DNA of 64,000 nt from Diplodia intermedia (taxonomy: Eukaryota; Ascomycota; Dothideomycetes; Botryosphaeriales; Botryosphaeriaceae): assembly GCA_021495925.1 (NCBI GenBank), contig JAKEKT010000012.1, forward strand, positions 186,001-250,000, in the 5' to 3' direction. Position numbers and translations under genes: made by a program. How positions within the stretch are numbered: the first letter of the stretch is position 1; each line of letters starts with the position of its first letter. The notes beneath the pieces are model-generated. The model had not been told where the DNA came from. It saw nothing but the letters and a program-made list of their open reading frames with translations, and did no database searches. This document shows positions 1-11,727 of the stretch, one piece after another.

Positions 1-1123
1 GTCTCACCGTTTATAATGTATTGGTAATGCCAAAGCTACTAGATGAGCGGCTGCTTCCTGCGTCTTATTGGGTTAGTGAAAGATGATTCGCCGCCAATGA
101 CTTGCATTGGATGTGAGATGCTTACTTTCATCACATGCAGTAGTGAGTTTTTTTTCCCCGGCTGCCGTGCGGGGTATGAGGCACATCTGCTGTCGGTGCG
201 TGTAAGCGTATGAAAACTGCCAGGGACGGACCTTTGCACTACGCCGTCGGCGTGTCCGCGTGGTCCATTCTCCCGATCTGCATGATATGCCGCTATCTCT
301 CTGCTGAGCAGATATGCAGGTTTGTCTTCAGGTGCTGCCTCACAGATCGACAGGTCACATCAGTCTCTCGCTTCGACCACCAAAAGTTCACTCGTGTCGT
401 ACAGTACGGTGTCATCTCCTCCCTCAGCTATTTGTACCTTTTTGTTAGAGTATGAAGCGCTTCGTTCCACTCCGATCCTCATTCACCAGTCACCCCAGAC
501 AAAACGAGCTTCTGGTAGATCTGAGCATCAATCATAAATGGCGCATGGCCTTTCCAGATCCCACGATAGTTGATTCAATCTCATACTCCTCGTATGTACA
601 TACAAGTCCACTTCAAATCGCCGCATGTAAACCGCTAAAAACACAAGATAAGGAAGAAGATATCCCGCATCCATACATCCATACATCCATACATCCATCC
701 ATCCATACATCCATCCATCCATCCATCCATCATCCATCATCCCTCCTTCCCACACCACATACACCTGACCCTCTTCCACAGCTGAAACAACCAAGTCATC
801 CCCAACAACCACGCCGGCGAGCCAGCCGTCGCCCTCCCTCCTTCCACCCAACCCGCCTCCCACAAGCCCATCCACCGGCACGACCCGAGCCACCAAACCC
901 TGCGCAAAAATACCCGGCCGTCATCGCGGCCGCACCATCATGCGCGCATGACGACGACCCACCCACCCACCCACCCACCTACCCCGACCCGGCGCGCGCG
1001 CGCTCTCTCGACGGGCCCCAGCATCCGGTTCGCAGTAGTATCGGAAAAAGACCAACCGGCCAGCAGTTGATCGCAGCGGCGAACCTCTTGAGTTTCCACT
1101 CCCGAAAGACGCCCGACAAACGC
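1..1123. other. Intergenic, low-complexity DNA
   Basis: I see no convincing gene here. The long open frame on the plus strand from about 452 to 1426 owes its length to simple repeats (Pro/His/Ser-rich translation) and lacks any recognisable domain. A CATC/CATA microsatellite lies at 668-741 and a CCCA repeat at about 958-980. Confidence 0.6.
668..741. repeat. CATC/CATA tetranucleotide microsatellite
   Basis: Tandem copies of catc/cata with minor interruptions, seen directly. The repeat makes overlapping open frames on both strands look longer than they should. Confidence 0.9.
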
Positions 1124-1354
1124 TCAGAGTTTAGCCTTCAGCCGTTGTTGCCGTTGTTGTTGTTGGTCTTGTGGTTCATCCTTGATGAAGCCACGATCCC
1201 TGAGGTGATCGAGGCCGACGCGGGCGACGGCGGGGATCCATCCGGCGAACTGCGGGGCGTAGTACCAGGACCTGTCGTCGTCGTCGTCGGGGGCGAAGGA
1301 GGAGGTGTTGGCCTCCCTAGTACGAGGTCGGGCCCATTCCTTTGTGCGTGCCAT
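1124..1354 (-). CDS. Small hypothetical protein (76 aa)
   Basis: A single-exon frame of 76 codons. It starts at 1354 in a strong fungal context (ACC before the ATG and G after it), and a TATAAAAG box lies about 170 nt upstream on the same strand. The protein has an acidic Asp run, then a compact aromatic/hydrophobic segment (RSWYYAPQFAGWIPAVARVG) and a Gln-rich, basic C-terminus. The even composition of the middle segment looks like a real protein. There is no recognised domain, signal peptide or membrane segment. It lies upstream of, and on the same strand as, no clear partner. The function is unknown, and it could still be a chance frame. The promoter-like box and start context are the main support. 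Confidence 0.5.
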   Translation of the reverse strand: MARTKEWARPRTREANTSSFAPDDDDDRSWYYAPQFAGWIPAVARVGLDHLRDRGFIKDEPQDQQQQRQQRLKAKL

Positions 1355-2071
1355 GGTTTGTTTGTGCCTCTTTCTTTATATTTTCCTGTTTTTGTTTTCT
1401 TCTTCTCCTTATTCGGGGAGCGCTAGGACACAGCCACACGGTTGAGTGGTAGTAGGATCGATAGTGAAGAAGGGGAAGGGATGGTAAATGGCAGTTGTGG
1501 ATTCCGTGCCACTCACCCATGCTCTTTTATAGATGGATGCTGGGGCAACAGTTTATGTCAATACACTCGCGCGGAGGCCCTCTGTTGCCTGAACTATGGC
1601 GTTGCGGAGAGATGCTGTGTGGCGCTGGAGACGACGGTGTCTAGGCAGCACCTGCTAGTGTTTCCTCTTCGGGCTAGCATACCACTTTGCATACCACTTT
1701 GTGGCTGATGGTGCTTCCTGCTAAGGATTCACTCTTCCAACTTCATCTCTCGATCATTGCAAGTATATCAAGACATAGTACACATGCAACTCTTGTATTC
1801 TTATAACAACAGAATAGGAGAAGGACAATAAGAACTAATATCACAGTGACGGTGCTCGGAGATATCTTGCGAAGCCGAGCAGGAAGAAAAGAAAAAAAGC
1901 GAACAGCCCACCTTCAACACTTCCTCAAAGCCAAAACACGCTGGCTAGTTCCCCAGTTTCCGCGCCCAACCTTTCCCCTTCGCAATCTCCTTTCCAATTT
2001 ACCAAAACCTAGTCCTTTCTCCCCGCCTACACCACGTCAGCCGCGACGACGGTGGTACCATGCCCAATCAA
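1355..2071. other. Intergenic region
   Basis: Between the small ORF and the 3' end of the fusion gene. Apart from the TATA-like element at 1524-1531 I see no further gene or RNA. Confidence 0.5.
1524..1531 (-). promoter_or_regulatory. TATA box upstream of the small ORF
   Basis: The minus strand reads TATAAAAG about 170 nt before the ATG at 1354. This is a consensus fungal TATA element at a plausible distance. Confidence 0.4.
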
Positions 2072-4845
2072 TCACTTCCGCTCCCGATACACATCCCCCG
2101 TCAACCTAATCTCCAACTCAGGGTCCCTCCCCCTCCCCTCCCTTTCCAACCTCCTTACAAGCGGCAACACCGTCTCGCCAAACGCTCTAATCTCCTCTTC
2201 ATAATGCAAAAACGCCGTCAGCAAGATGTCCACGCCGATGCTCTTCAACAGCAGGATGCGATCCGCCACCTGCTCCTTGGTGCCGATCAGCTTCGTCTTG
2301 AAGCCATCGTTATACTGCACCAGATCCTCGAACGAGGAGTCGGCCCACATGCCGCCGCCCTCCTTCGAGGCGGCGCCGGCGTTGGCGACCTGTTGCCGGA
2401 AGCCCTCGACGGCCAGCGGGTCGGCCTTGCCCTGGATCTCGCGCAGCACGCGGACGGCCTCGGCCTCGGACTCGCGCACGATGACGAAGCCGTTGACGGC
2501 GAACGAGACCTTGCCGGCACGGCCGTGCTTACGCGCGCGCTCGCGTACGTCGGCGATCTGCTCGAGGAAGCCCTCGAGCGTGTTGCCGTTCATGAAATAG
2601 ACGTCGCTGACGGCGCCGGCGTTGTCGCGGGCGTCGACACTGTTGCCGCCCTGGAAAATCTCCGGGTGCGGGCGACCCGGCAGTGACACGGGCTTCGGCT
2701 TCAGCGGGTAGTCGTGGAACTGGTAGAAGTCCCCCTTGTAAGTGAAGGCGTCGTGCGTCCAGATGCCGCGCAGGCACTCGATGAACTCGCGCGAGCGCCG
2801 GTACCGCTCCGCGTGGTCGAGCCACCACTGCCCGATGGCCGTGAACTCGGCTTTGAACCAACCTGAAACTATGTTGACGGCCACGCGGCCGTCGGTGTAG
2901 TTGTCGAGCGATGCGAGCTGCTTGGCTGCTACAGCTGGGTTCCATGGACCGGGCAGCAAGGCGACGATGAGCTTCAGCCGTTCGGTGCTGTGCAGTAGCG
3001 CCTGCGAAAACGTCACCGGCTCGTGCTGGTTCTCGGCGCCGTAGCCCGCCATGAAGCGGATCTGGCTGAGCGCGTACTCGAAGCCTACCCGCTCCGCCGT
3101 CTGCGCGTACCGCCGGTTCGACTTGAGGTCCCAGTTGGTGCGCTGCGGGATCTTAGAGATAACGAGGCCCTGGCGGAAATGTCAGTACTTCCTCTTTCGT
3201 CCCGTGTTACTTGAGGGTTGACTTACTCCTGATACGTTAGGGACCCAGTAGGCAAACTTGATGCGGCCAGGGTCGGAATTGAGCTGGTCGGCGTATGCAA
3301 GATCATCCGAAGGGGGGTCTACAGGCACAGTACTGATGCCAATGGGGATGGTAGGACTGGGAGAGGCAGGCTCGGTGATAGGCACGACTAGACGCTTGCC
3401 GCTGACGGCACCGCTCCTCATCTTGTCGAGTGCAATATTGATACCGGCAAGGCCTCCGTCAGCCAGCTCGACTTCCGGGAACTTCAGCGTTCTGGCGACC
3501 AGAAGCTCCTCGATCCAGGTCATGACGGCCTCGCCCACGGCGGGTGCGGCGTGGAAAATTTTGATGGGCACACTGTGCTGTTGCACGTCGATGACTTTTG
3601 TCTTGGGGAGTCCGGTGAAGCCAAGCAGATGGGTGCGCTTCTCGGCCGCCGACGTGTGCAAGAGCTCCTGCAAATGCGTGGCCGACTCCTGGCTGGTTAC
3701 ATCGATGGCAAAGCGCAGCTGGTTGCCGGTGATGCTGCGGATCACATCGATAGCGCGCTGGTGATCGAATCTGTCCACTAGCATGTCCGCACCGAAATCA
3801 ATGAGCCGTTTTCCGTTTTTGGCCACATCTGCAACCGCGATGACGCGGAGGCCTGCGAGCTTGGCAAGCTGGAGGGCGAATATTCCAGTGGTTGAAGAGC
3901 CTATCCGTCGTCAGTGCATGGAAATCGAAGGTGAGGCCCGAAGCAATGGAACTCACCTCCCCAAATCACGATCCACTCCCCACGAGTCGGCCGCTCGTCG
4001 TAAGCAATACCCTCAAAAACCTCGGCACGCACGTCGTCGGGGAAATGGCTAGGATCGACGGAGCGCACCAATTGGTACAGGTCAGGACCAAGCGGTGCAT
4101 CCCGGGCCAGAGAACTGAAATCCACGCCCAACGAGGTGCCGAGGCCAATGGCAGCAGCGACGAAGGCAACGCCAATGGCAGCACCTGTGTGCACCGACAC
4201 GCCCCTGGGAATCCTGGCAACGTTGTAGTCGGCCGTCACAACGTACTCCTGGTACGCAGCCTTGCGAATGTCTCGGTAGTCGGTCGAGGGCCCAAACACG
4301 ACGTCGCCGCTCTGCACGCGGCTCGGCTTGCGCGGGGCGCGGACCACCAGACCGGCAAAGTCTCTACCGTTGACCCATGGATACGACGGCTGTCCGAAAT
4401 TGTAGTCGGGGCCTTTCCAGTCGACCGGGTTGAGGCCAATGGCGAGCACCTGGACGAGGATCTCGTCGTCGCTCTTGAGCGAGGGGATTTCCTTTGCCTT
4501 CTCGAGCGAATATTTCTGGCGCGGGCCGTGGAGGAGCAGAACGTCCTGCTGCGGGCTGCCCAGCTTGAGGAAATCTTCGTCGGAAGTATATTGGGTAGTG
4601 CCGTTGAGGCCATTGATGCCATTGGAGGGAGTCTCCCAATGCGGAAGGACATTGACGTATGTGAGCGAGTCGTGAGAAGTGCTGGGCGGACCAGTCCTTA
4701 GGGAGGAGAAGGGGGCGGAAGAGACGGAAGGGCGGTGGGGAATGGAGTAGGCATGGCCATTGACGGGCTCTGGCTCACTCTGGCGGCCACAGGAAGGGTC
4801 ATGGCGAAGGGACAAGAAGGGACCGCTGGCGAGTGAAGTGGGCAT
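2072..4845 (-). CDS. Fused MDR reductase / FMN-dependent dimethylsulfone monooxygenase (SfnG-like)
   Basis: Three exons, 4845-3957, 3900-3227 and 3169-2072, joined by introns of 56 and 57 nt (3901-3956, 3170-3226) with GTGAGT and GTAAGT donors, give one 886-residue protein. Residues from about 95 to 490 form a medium-chain dehydrogenase/reductase unit resembling trans-enoyl-reductase-like zinc-independent members (NPVDWKGPDYN motif; nucleotide-binding GGSSTTG at 296-302). From about 509 a complete bacterial-luciferase-fold, SfnG-type monooxygenase follows (RIKFAYWVPNVSG, then AGYGAENQH, LPGPWNP, NIVSGWFKAEF, FQGGNS). In the family, SfnG oxidises dimethylsulfone with FMNH2 and O2, giving methanesulfinate and formaldehyde. 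There is no stop and no Met between the two units other than one inside the MDR domain, so two separate genes are unlikely. The first about 90 residues are Ser/Pro-rich with no known domain. The substrate is inferred from the family only. Confidence 0.82.
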
Positions 4846-7330
4846 TTTGAGGGCGGAGAGGCGGGCTAAAGAGTTGCAGAGAGGGCCGGGAGGGCATTGT
4901 GCAGCTTAAGAAGTAAGGCGAGGCATGACGCGAATAATGCAAGTGCGGTAGATCAGGAAGACAGCGGAATAGCAGCGTCATTGGCATTGGCATTGGCATG
5001 GAATCTTGAGCTTGTTTGCGGTAGTCCGATTGCGTGCTCCAGCCATCATGCAGATGCTCGGTCCAGGTGGTAATAGCTAGACGGGCTCATCAGTATCTAG
5101 AGCTCATAGGTGACAGTAGCAGGATTCGGCCTGTGACGGAGCTGGATCTTCACGCACGGTCGGTGAAGAGGGCTGGCAACGATGAGCTGGCTGGCGGGTA
5201 TGTCATTGCGCATGGGTGGGGTTGGAGCAGTGGACAGCTCATCGTCGGCGTGGATGTCGTGATGGAGATCGCTGCGGGGTCCGGGCTGGCGACTGCCTGC
5301 TGCCTGCCGCCGGCTGCCTGCTGACTCAGCCGCTGAAGCGCGCAGGGTCCGGCGCTCGACGGACTCAACTCCATCTCATTTCATCTCAATTCTCCTTGCC
5401 GTCGGTGTTTGGGATGCTGCCGCATCACGTGTCCGCCGCCAGCTGCTCGTGGCCATCCCGCAGTCCTTGCTCCAACCTACCCTGTCCGCCCCACTGACAC
5501 GTTCTCACGTGCCCCGGCCCGCAATTGCCGTCCGTCGTCGTTGCTTCGTGATGTCGAACGAGGCGCTGGAGAACGAAAAAACCGAAGTCACGGTTGACGC
5601 TGCGACTTGCAAAGGCTCGGCCTCTTCAATTCCTCTGCCTTTTAACTTTTGTTTTTGCTGGCCGCGCGCCGACATTCAACCACTTGCGCCTCTTGCGCCT
5701 TTGCTGACGACGACTCGGATCGACGCAGGGTTCCATGAAACAGGCTGCTGACTTCTTTGCTTCCGTGCCTCCTGCTATAGCTCTCGACCCATCTCATATA
5801 CCTGCGTGGAATTGGACGCGCTCTGCCATGATTCGCTGGCTGCATGCAGCTTCTCTAGGACACTTATCATCTCTTTCCTTATTGAGCAGTCCACAAGAAC
5901 CCCATGCTCGTCGGCTCGTCTCTATCTCTGGGACTTGTGCGTGGCTTCAGTTTTTCCTTCAAGGAAAAAAAAGAAAACCTGCGTGCAAGGCCACCTTCGC
6001 CAGCGCTATCCACAAACATCTCCCGCGTGGCATCCTCCTGTCGGCTGAAGTTCCGGTCGGCAACGTGTGGATCAGACTCCCCGCTTCCAGATTCCTGATT
6101 ACCCACCGTTGCCTCGACTGGCCAATCACCCCTCCAGTCACACGCCTACCTGCACGGAGACCAAGCCTCATGCCCGAATCGTCGTTCCTTAGCCGACATC
6201 GCATAGCGGGAGCCATTTTAGCGCCCTCCCGGCACCGCTGCACCATCGAGTCCGCGTCATCGATTGTCCACCTTTGGCAGAACGCCGTTTTGCATGTCTC
6301 AGATCTGCAGCCACCGCGCCCCGCCGCCAAACACCTCCGGAAACTCTCCCCTGAGCCGTGGGCTCTAGAAGCTCTTCCGTAACGAGCTACCGTTGCGGTT
6401 CTCTCCCGCTGCCTCAATCTCCCTGGGCATGTCAGCAGCCGCACCGGGCCCGTTCGAGACCCAGAAAACCCACAACTTCTATCCGAGCTCCGGCCTTGGC
6501 GGTTGCATCGAACATGTATCAAGGCGGAGCCGCCAGTCCATTCGTAAGGCAGAGTTGACGCCCCTCGTCCATCGTGCGGGAATACTAGACTAGCTAGGCA
6601 TCTGACTTGCTCATGGTATCGCACTATAGCTCTTCCCTGCATTCAGTGTGACATGCTTACATGCAAAGCATACCGCTTCTCCCATGCATGCTGCTCTACG
6701 TGCACTTTAAACTGTCATCTGGTTGATCGCTACGGGCTCAAAGATCTTCACGTGTGGCACATCCTCCACGCATCGCGGTACCGCGCCGGATCCCACTTAC
6801 CCACTTTTCTTCCCGCCGCCTTGCCCTTCCGCTGTGAATGAAACAAACGGTGCTGCTTTCCGTCAGCTCGAGCTCCCGGCCGTACGGCATTCCTCATCTT
6901 CCTGTTCGGACGTCTCCCTAGTTTCAGCAACTGGCGCTCCAGTTGCTGACTCCATCAGCAAATTGCCGGCTGGGTCACTACTGCATATTTGCTTTGCCCG
7001 GCCTGCCATTGGCCCCTTCGCTTCGCAGACCCCTTCATCCTTGGTGCCGAGGTGGCGGTTTTTAATGTAAGGGTTGGCGAGGCTTCCGCATCCGGAGAGC
7101 CGAAGCCGTCTTGCATATGTCTTTTGCGCCATTGGCGGGCAGTCGGCACCTTCGACCTATTTTCCTCGCTTCTCCGCATCCCACCTGCCTATCTTTTTTC
7201 CATCCACGAGGCAGGATCCTCGCAAACACAACCAACACATTAGATTTACTTTTTCTTTGCCGCTCCCATGATCACGTCAGTCAACATCCCTTCCTTCAAT
7301 TTCGTGGTCCGTCCCATCTGGTAGCGCGCC
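4846..7330. other. 2.5 kb intergenic region
   Basis: Shared upstream region of the divergent fusion gene (minus) and the seven-helix protein (plus). Open frames of up to about 230 codons occur on both strands around 5.7-6.6 kb. They are mutually overlapping and Ser/Arg/Pro-rich, have no domain and do not splice into anything recognisable. Confidence 0.5.
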
Positions 7331-9005
7331 ATGGGAATCCAAACGCACGTGGAGGATCTTGAGCCGGTCAGCTGGGCCTTGATGGCCTTGGCTATCCTCT
7401 TGGTCATCGTCAGGTTAACGATCCGCTACACTGCCACACGTGAACTCCGTACTGAGGATATCATGGTGGGCGCGGCTATGGTCAGTATTGAGTTTCACAA
7501 CGAACGACGTCCCACATCACTCATTCTCTTTGCGCAGTTGATGGATATTGGAGCGACTGTAGCCTTAGCGCTGGCTGTTCAACTTGGTGGGCTTGGAAAG
7601 CATCAAGTCACCTTGACGCAGAAGCAAAACGACGCCAGAACAAAGGTACATCTCAGACACTGAAAGGTGGGACCAGTCTGGCTAACATGACCAGGCAAAC
7701 TACGTCCAGCACCTCCTTTACATCGCTGTCATCGCAACCGCCAAGATCTCAATGACCATCTTCTTCCAGCGGCTTGCCGTCAAGAAAGTGAGTAGTCCCA
7801 GTCCTGCCCCTCCCGCTTTGACTGATCAATTCCCCCCAGATCCATCACCGTATAACCTGGGCCCTGGCCGTAATCATCGCACTCTGGGCCTTCAGCTCCG
7901 AGTTCGTCGTGGCCTTCCAATGCCCCATGCCGCATCCCTGGGATCCCACCGCGTACCCCGCCGGCTCCTGCCTGCCCGAGAAGATCTGGCTCTACGTGAC
8001 CGTCGTCGACTGCCTGACCGAAGCGCTGATCATGGCGCTGCCCTTCTGGATAATATGGAACGTGCGGATCCCGCGGCGCAAGAAGTGGTTGATACAGACG
8101 CTATTCGCGTTCCGCATCGTGTACGTCCCCCGGCACACCCAGAACGTCCTCTCGCCCAACCCCAGAAGGGAAAAAAAGACTGACAATAGATATGTTGCAA
8201 CAGCGTCATCGCCGCCAGCATAACCCGCTACGCCGCCTCCCAAGCCCGACCCACCTCAGCGCAATCATCATCACCGTCGACGTCGCCAGCAAGCCGCCTG
8301 CACCGCTCCTCCATCCCCCACAACAACAACACCACCACAACGACGCGAGCAGCAGCCGCGGCGGCACCAGAAAAGCCGGCCCCCTTCGACACCTCGTACG
8401 ACCAGACCGGCTACTGGCTGTGGACCGACCTGCACAGCACCATCGCCATCATCGCCGCCTGCATCCCCGCCCTCAAGCCCTTCCTCGAGTGGTCCGCCGG
8501 CCGCATCGCCGGCACCATCTCGTCCTCGTCGGGGGCCAACGCCGGCTCCACCGGCGCCGCCGCCGCATACGCCGCGTACGCCGTCGACCGACGCTCGTCG
8601 AGGGCCACGAGGTCGAGGGGGTACAGCGGGTGCGGCGACGGTGCGGACGCCGACGGCAAGGTGTATCGCATGCGCGCCTTCTCGGGGGGAGCGGCGGGGG
8701 GCAAAACGGGGGGACGGGTCACGGATAGGGCGGTGCGCGATGGCGGTGGTGGCGGCGGTGGTGGTGATGATGATGACGATGATGACGATGACGACGGCGT
8801 GACGAGGGAACGCAGCAGCCGCGAGAGTGTGGCGGAGAGCGAGGTGGGCATCATTAGCGCCGGCGGTGGCGGCGGGTCGCAGAAGGCGGAATGGGGGGAG
8901 GCGGAGGCGGAGGCGAGCTCCGACGGTTGCTCTCATATGTCGCCGACGCGGAGAACGGCGGACGATTACGATGTGGGTGGGGAGAGGGGTTTGCATGCGT
9001 TGTAG
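7331..9005 (+). CDS. Seven-transmembrane fungal rhodopsin-domain protein (Pth11/SAT4-like)
   Basis: Five exons (7331-7480, 7538-7645, 7695-7787, 7840-8120, 8204-9005), separated by introns of 49-83 nt, encode 477 residues. Exons 1-4 and the start of exon 5 give hydrophobic helices (WALMALAILLVIVRLTIRY, IGATVALALAVQLGG, LLYIAVIATAKISMTIFFQR, ITWALAVIIALWAFSSEFVV, TEALIMALPFWIIWNV), with Cys residues in an extracellular-type loop. This is the pattern of the fungal rhodopsin-domain family that includes Pth11-like receptors and SAT4-like proteins. I see no N-terminal CFEM domain. Exon 5 is unusual: after the last helix comes a long cytoplasmic tail rich in Gly, Ser and a run of ten Asp. Family members sense surface or nutrient cues, but the ligand here cannot be inferred. 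The start ATG (GCGCCATGG) is in good context. Confidence 0.82.
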
Positions 9006-9526
9006 GTGTGGTAGTCGTGGGAAAGAAAATAATGGAGGTTATCGTGTTTTTTTCTTTTTCCTTTGTCTTCGTAGTATTTGAAGTGATGCATGGAATATTC
9101 GGATCGACTTACGGTCCTCTATACATATTGCTTTAGTATCATACCAACCTGAATAAACATGTATCTTAAGTGGCAACTACCAAAGCCAGTCAACTTTGTT
9201 GGAATCGTTTCTCAAACGAAGTTGGAATTCGAGATGATTACAGCAGAACCACAGTTAGTTTAGTTCACTCACCACGTCCCACTTACTCTTTTAGCAACAC
9301 TTCATAAAATTCCAGAAGCACTTTCTCACCACTCCAGACCACCTAGCCGTTACGCATCTACCAAGTTTCAGTGTGGTCTGCCATCCATCTCACCTACACC
9401 CTCACCCACCATCCACCAAGCAAACCCTACAAGTCTCACGACATCCCCATCATCCAGAAGAAAATAAATCATCATTACATAACACATCAATCAACCAATC
9501 AAAGAGGGAGGAACCTCCCTCCCACC
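9006..9526. other. Intergenic region between convergent genes
   Basis: 3' flanks of the seven-helix gene (plus) and the small gene at 9527-10162 (minus). No gene or RNA is seen. Confidence 0.5.
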
Positions 9527-10162
9527 CTACGCACCAACACTCTTATCCATATCCCCCTTCCCACCATACCCCTGCGCCCTCCTCTCGCCGTCCCCTCCTC
9601 CCCCTCCCTCGACCAGCGCCTCCGTGCCCCCGAACCCGCCCTCGTGCGTGGCGCCGCCCCTGCCCGCCGCCGCCGGGTCCGTGTAGCCCGACACGCCGCC
9701 TTGCTCGGACACGGCCTGGCCGAAGCGGATCTTCTCGGCGGGTGAGACGTGCGTGTTGCCGGCGGCGGCGGCAGTGTTCGTCTTGTTGGTCGCCTCGCTG
9801 GAGCCGAAGCTGGGTGCGTCGGCGGTGGTGGAGGAGCCGTCTATTGTTTGGAGATCCGGATGGTGGTTACGTCAGTCTTTCTTCAGAAGCGGGGGGGATT
9901 GAGGAGGGGTTTCTGTCTGGGTCGGTCGGTTGGGTGTGTCACGTACGGCCTAGTTGTCCGGGTTCCTTGGGGGTGGGGTTGGTGACGGTCTTGATGGACT
10001 CGTACCTGTCGTTTCGGAGTGAGTGTCAGTGAACAGCTCGGCGGCGGAGGTGGAAGGACGTTGCATGTGGTGAGAAAACGGGCGGGCAATGGGTGCACAT
10101 GGAGGGAATGCGTACTGCGTGCTGCGACCACCGGGCTCCGTGTCCATGAGGTTGGAAGACAT
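9527..10162 (-). CDS. Small Gly-rich conserved-looking protein (139 aa)
   Basis: Three exons (10162-10116, 10005-9947, 9840-9527), with introns of 110 and 106 nt, join in phase to a hydrophilic 139-residue protein. It starts MSSNLMDTEPGGRSTQYES and continues with a central HVSPAEKIRFGQAVSEQGG segment and a Gly-rich C-terminus. There is no signal peptide and no transmembrane segment. The exon joins keep a consistent composition, and only this splicing avoids stops, which supports a real gene. I do not recognise a named family. It resembles short disordered fungal proteins, sometimes stress- or conidiation-associated, but no function should be assumed. Confidence 0.6.
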
Positions 10163-10781
10163 GATGGATGTTTGGGAAAGTTGAAAGTCCGAAGTGGTTT
10201 GCGAGAGAGTTTTGGAGTAAAGTCAACAGATTCAGGCAGCGATTGGTCTTTAAGCGGCGCGGAGTGGGTAGGAAGAAGTTGTTGAGATGAGCGGCAGCTC
10301 CCCTCCATAGCTATGACGTAGGCCGCTGGGGCCCACCTCGATCCTCCGCATCATGCATTCCTAAATCAGCAGGAGTACATGCCATTCACGTCGGTCGCAA
10401 CTAGAACAAGCATAAGAGTTTCTAGGACATCGACCTGCATTTCGCTATTCCACAGATGCGTGGTCTCGTGAAATTGTGCGGTGTCATCCGCCCCCTTCGA
10501 CCTATACGACCCCGGCAATTTCTGTCACTCGATCGAACACGCTACCGTCCGACCCTACCCATTCCATTTTGATATTTTGTCATGCGAAAGAAAACAAACG
10601 ACCCGACTAAAACATCCCAAGCCTTTCAACCCGAGACGCCCACCGAGGAAGGACCACTTTTCGACCAGGGCGCGCGCATAGCCAGTTTGCCCGCCGTCCG
10701 TTTATCAGCGGCCGAGCAATTCGCCGTGCTCGTGGTCGTCTAAAAAGCGTTGTCGGAGCAGGGACCGCAACCGCGTCGCGC
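10163..10781. other. Intergenic region
   Basis: Upstream region of the small Gly-rich gene and 3' flank of the eS10 gene. No further gene is supported. Confidence 0.5.
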
Positions 10782-11727
10782 TTACTGGGGAGCGTTGCCA
10801 GCGACGGGGGCACGGCCACGGCCGAAGCCACCACGGAACTGGGGCTGGAACTCGCCAGGGGCACCGCCCTCCTTCTCGCCACCCTCACGGCGGCGGTAAG
10901 AGTCACGGTCGCCACGGGGGGCACCACGGCCACCACCACGGCGCTCACCGTCGAGCATGCCGCGCGGGGGAGCGTGCGAGCGCTGCTGCTTGATGTGGGT
11001 CTGGGGAACGATCTCGGCCGGGAGGTGGAGCCACTCGCGGAGGTAGTCAAGACCCTCGGGGCTGCATGTGTGTTAGTAAAGTACCGCCTAAGGGGGAGCA
11101 TGTGGCGACTAACGTGAGGGTGTAGTAGTAGTACTGCCACGAGAACTGGGTCTTCAGGTAGCCGCGGGAGGTGAGGGACTGGCAAGCCTTGATGACCTAT
11201 TTGCGAATGATTAGTCTCAATTCTTGCAAAAAAATAGTTGTCTCCATCGTTAAGCAGAGCCTCCCAAATGTTTGTTTTGATAGTTAATTCAGGAGGAAAA
11301 ATGCCGCGCAGGCGCATATCTTGCGTTTTCGAGACCCAGACAGGCGAGTGCGTGTTGCGGAGACTGAAGATATGGGGACAACGTACATAGAGGTTCTTGG
11401 TGTCAATGTCCGAGTGCTTGGGAAGGTTGAAGTCCCTATTGAGAGCAAGTCAGTCCCCGAACAGTGGTAGAAGCCCCAACTTTTGCCGACTTGAATCCCA
11501 TCCTCTCCATTGCTTCCTATCTCCCAGGGGAAAGTACTGACTTCTTGGCGACGAGAACACCCTCACGGAAGATGTACTCGTGGATCTTCTTGCGGTCGGC
11601 CTTGGGGATGAGCCTAGTGGAATTTTCGATCAGTCCCAGTTCGTCCAAAAGCAGCGGTGCGTAGCAGCGCATGCGCATTCGTCCTCCTCTCGCAGAACAG
11701 CATCGCAGGTATGGGGATCGCGTACAT
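10782..11727 (-). CDS. rps10: 40S ribosomal protein eS10
   Basis: Exons 11727-11726, 11613-11542, 11435-11387, 11196-11114 and 11061-10782 give 161 residues, the usual size for fungal eS10. The order is LIPKADRKKIHEYIFREGVL, then LPKHSDIDTKNLYVIKACQS, RGYLKTQFSWQYYYYTLTP, EGLDYLREWLHLPAEIVP and an Arg/Gly-rich tail. These are hallmark eS10 plectin/S10-domain sequences. The protein is part of the small ribosomal subunit beak, near the mRNA entry region. The initiator ATG is split: AT is the end of the first coding exon and G begins the next, with a 112-nt intron at 11614-11725. The first exon is inferred from phase and context, the others are firm. It is divergent from sde2, separated by about 360 bp. 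Confidence 0.9.

Noticed and set aside
452..1426. 324-codon open frame on the plus strand
   Set aside because: Its length comes from CATC and CCCA repeats. The product is low complexity, and a better-supported small ORF lies on the other strand.
5735..6642. Overlapping frames of 215 (plus) and 227 (minus) codons
   Set aside because: They occupy the same DNA on opposite strands, have Ser/Arg/Pro-rich products with no domain, and offer no splice partners.
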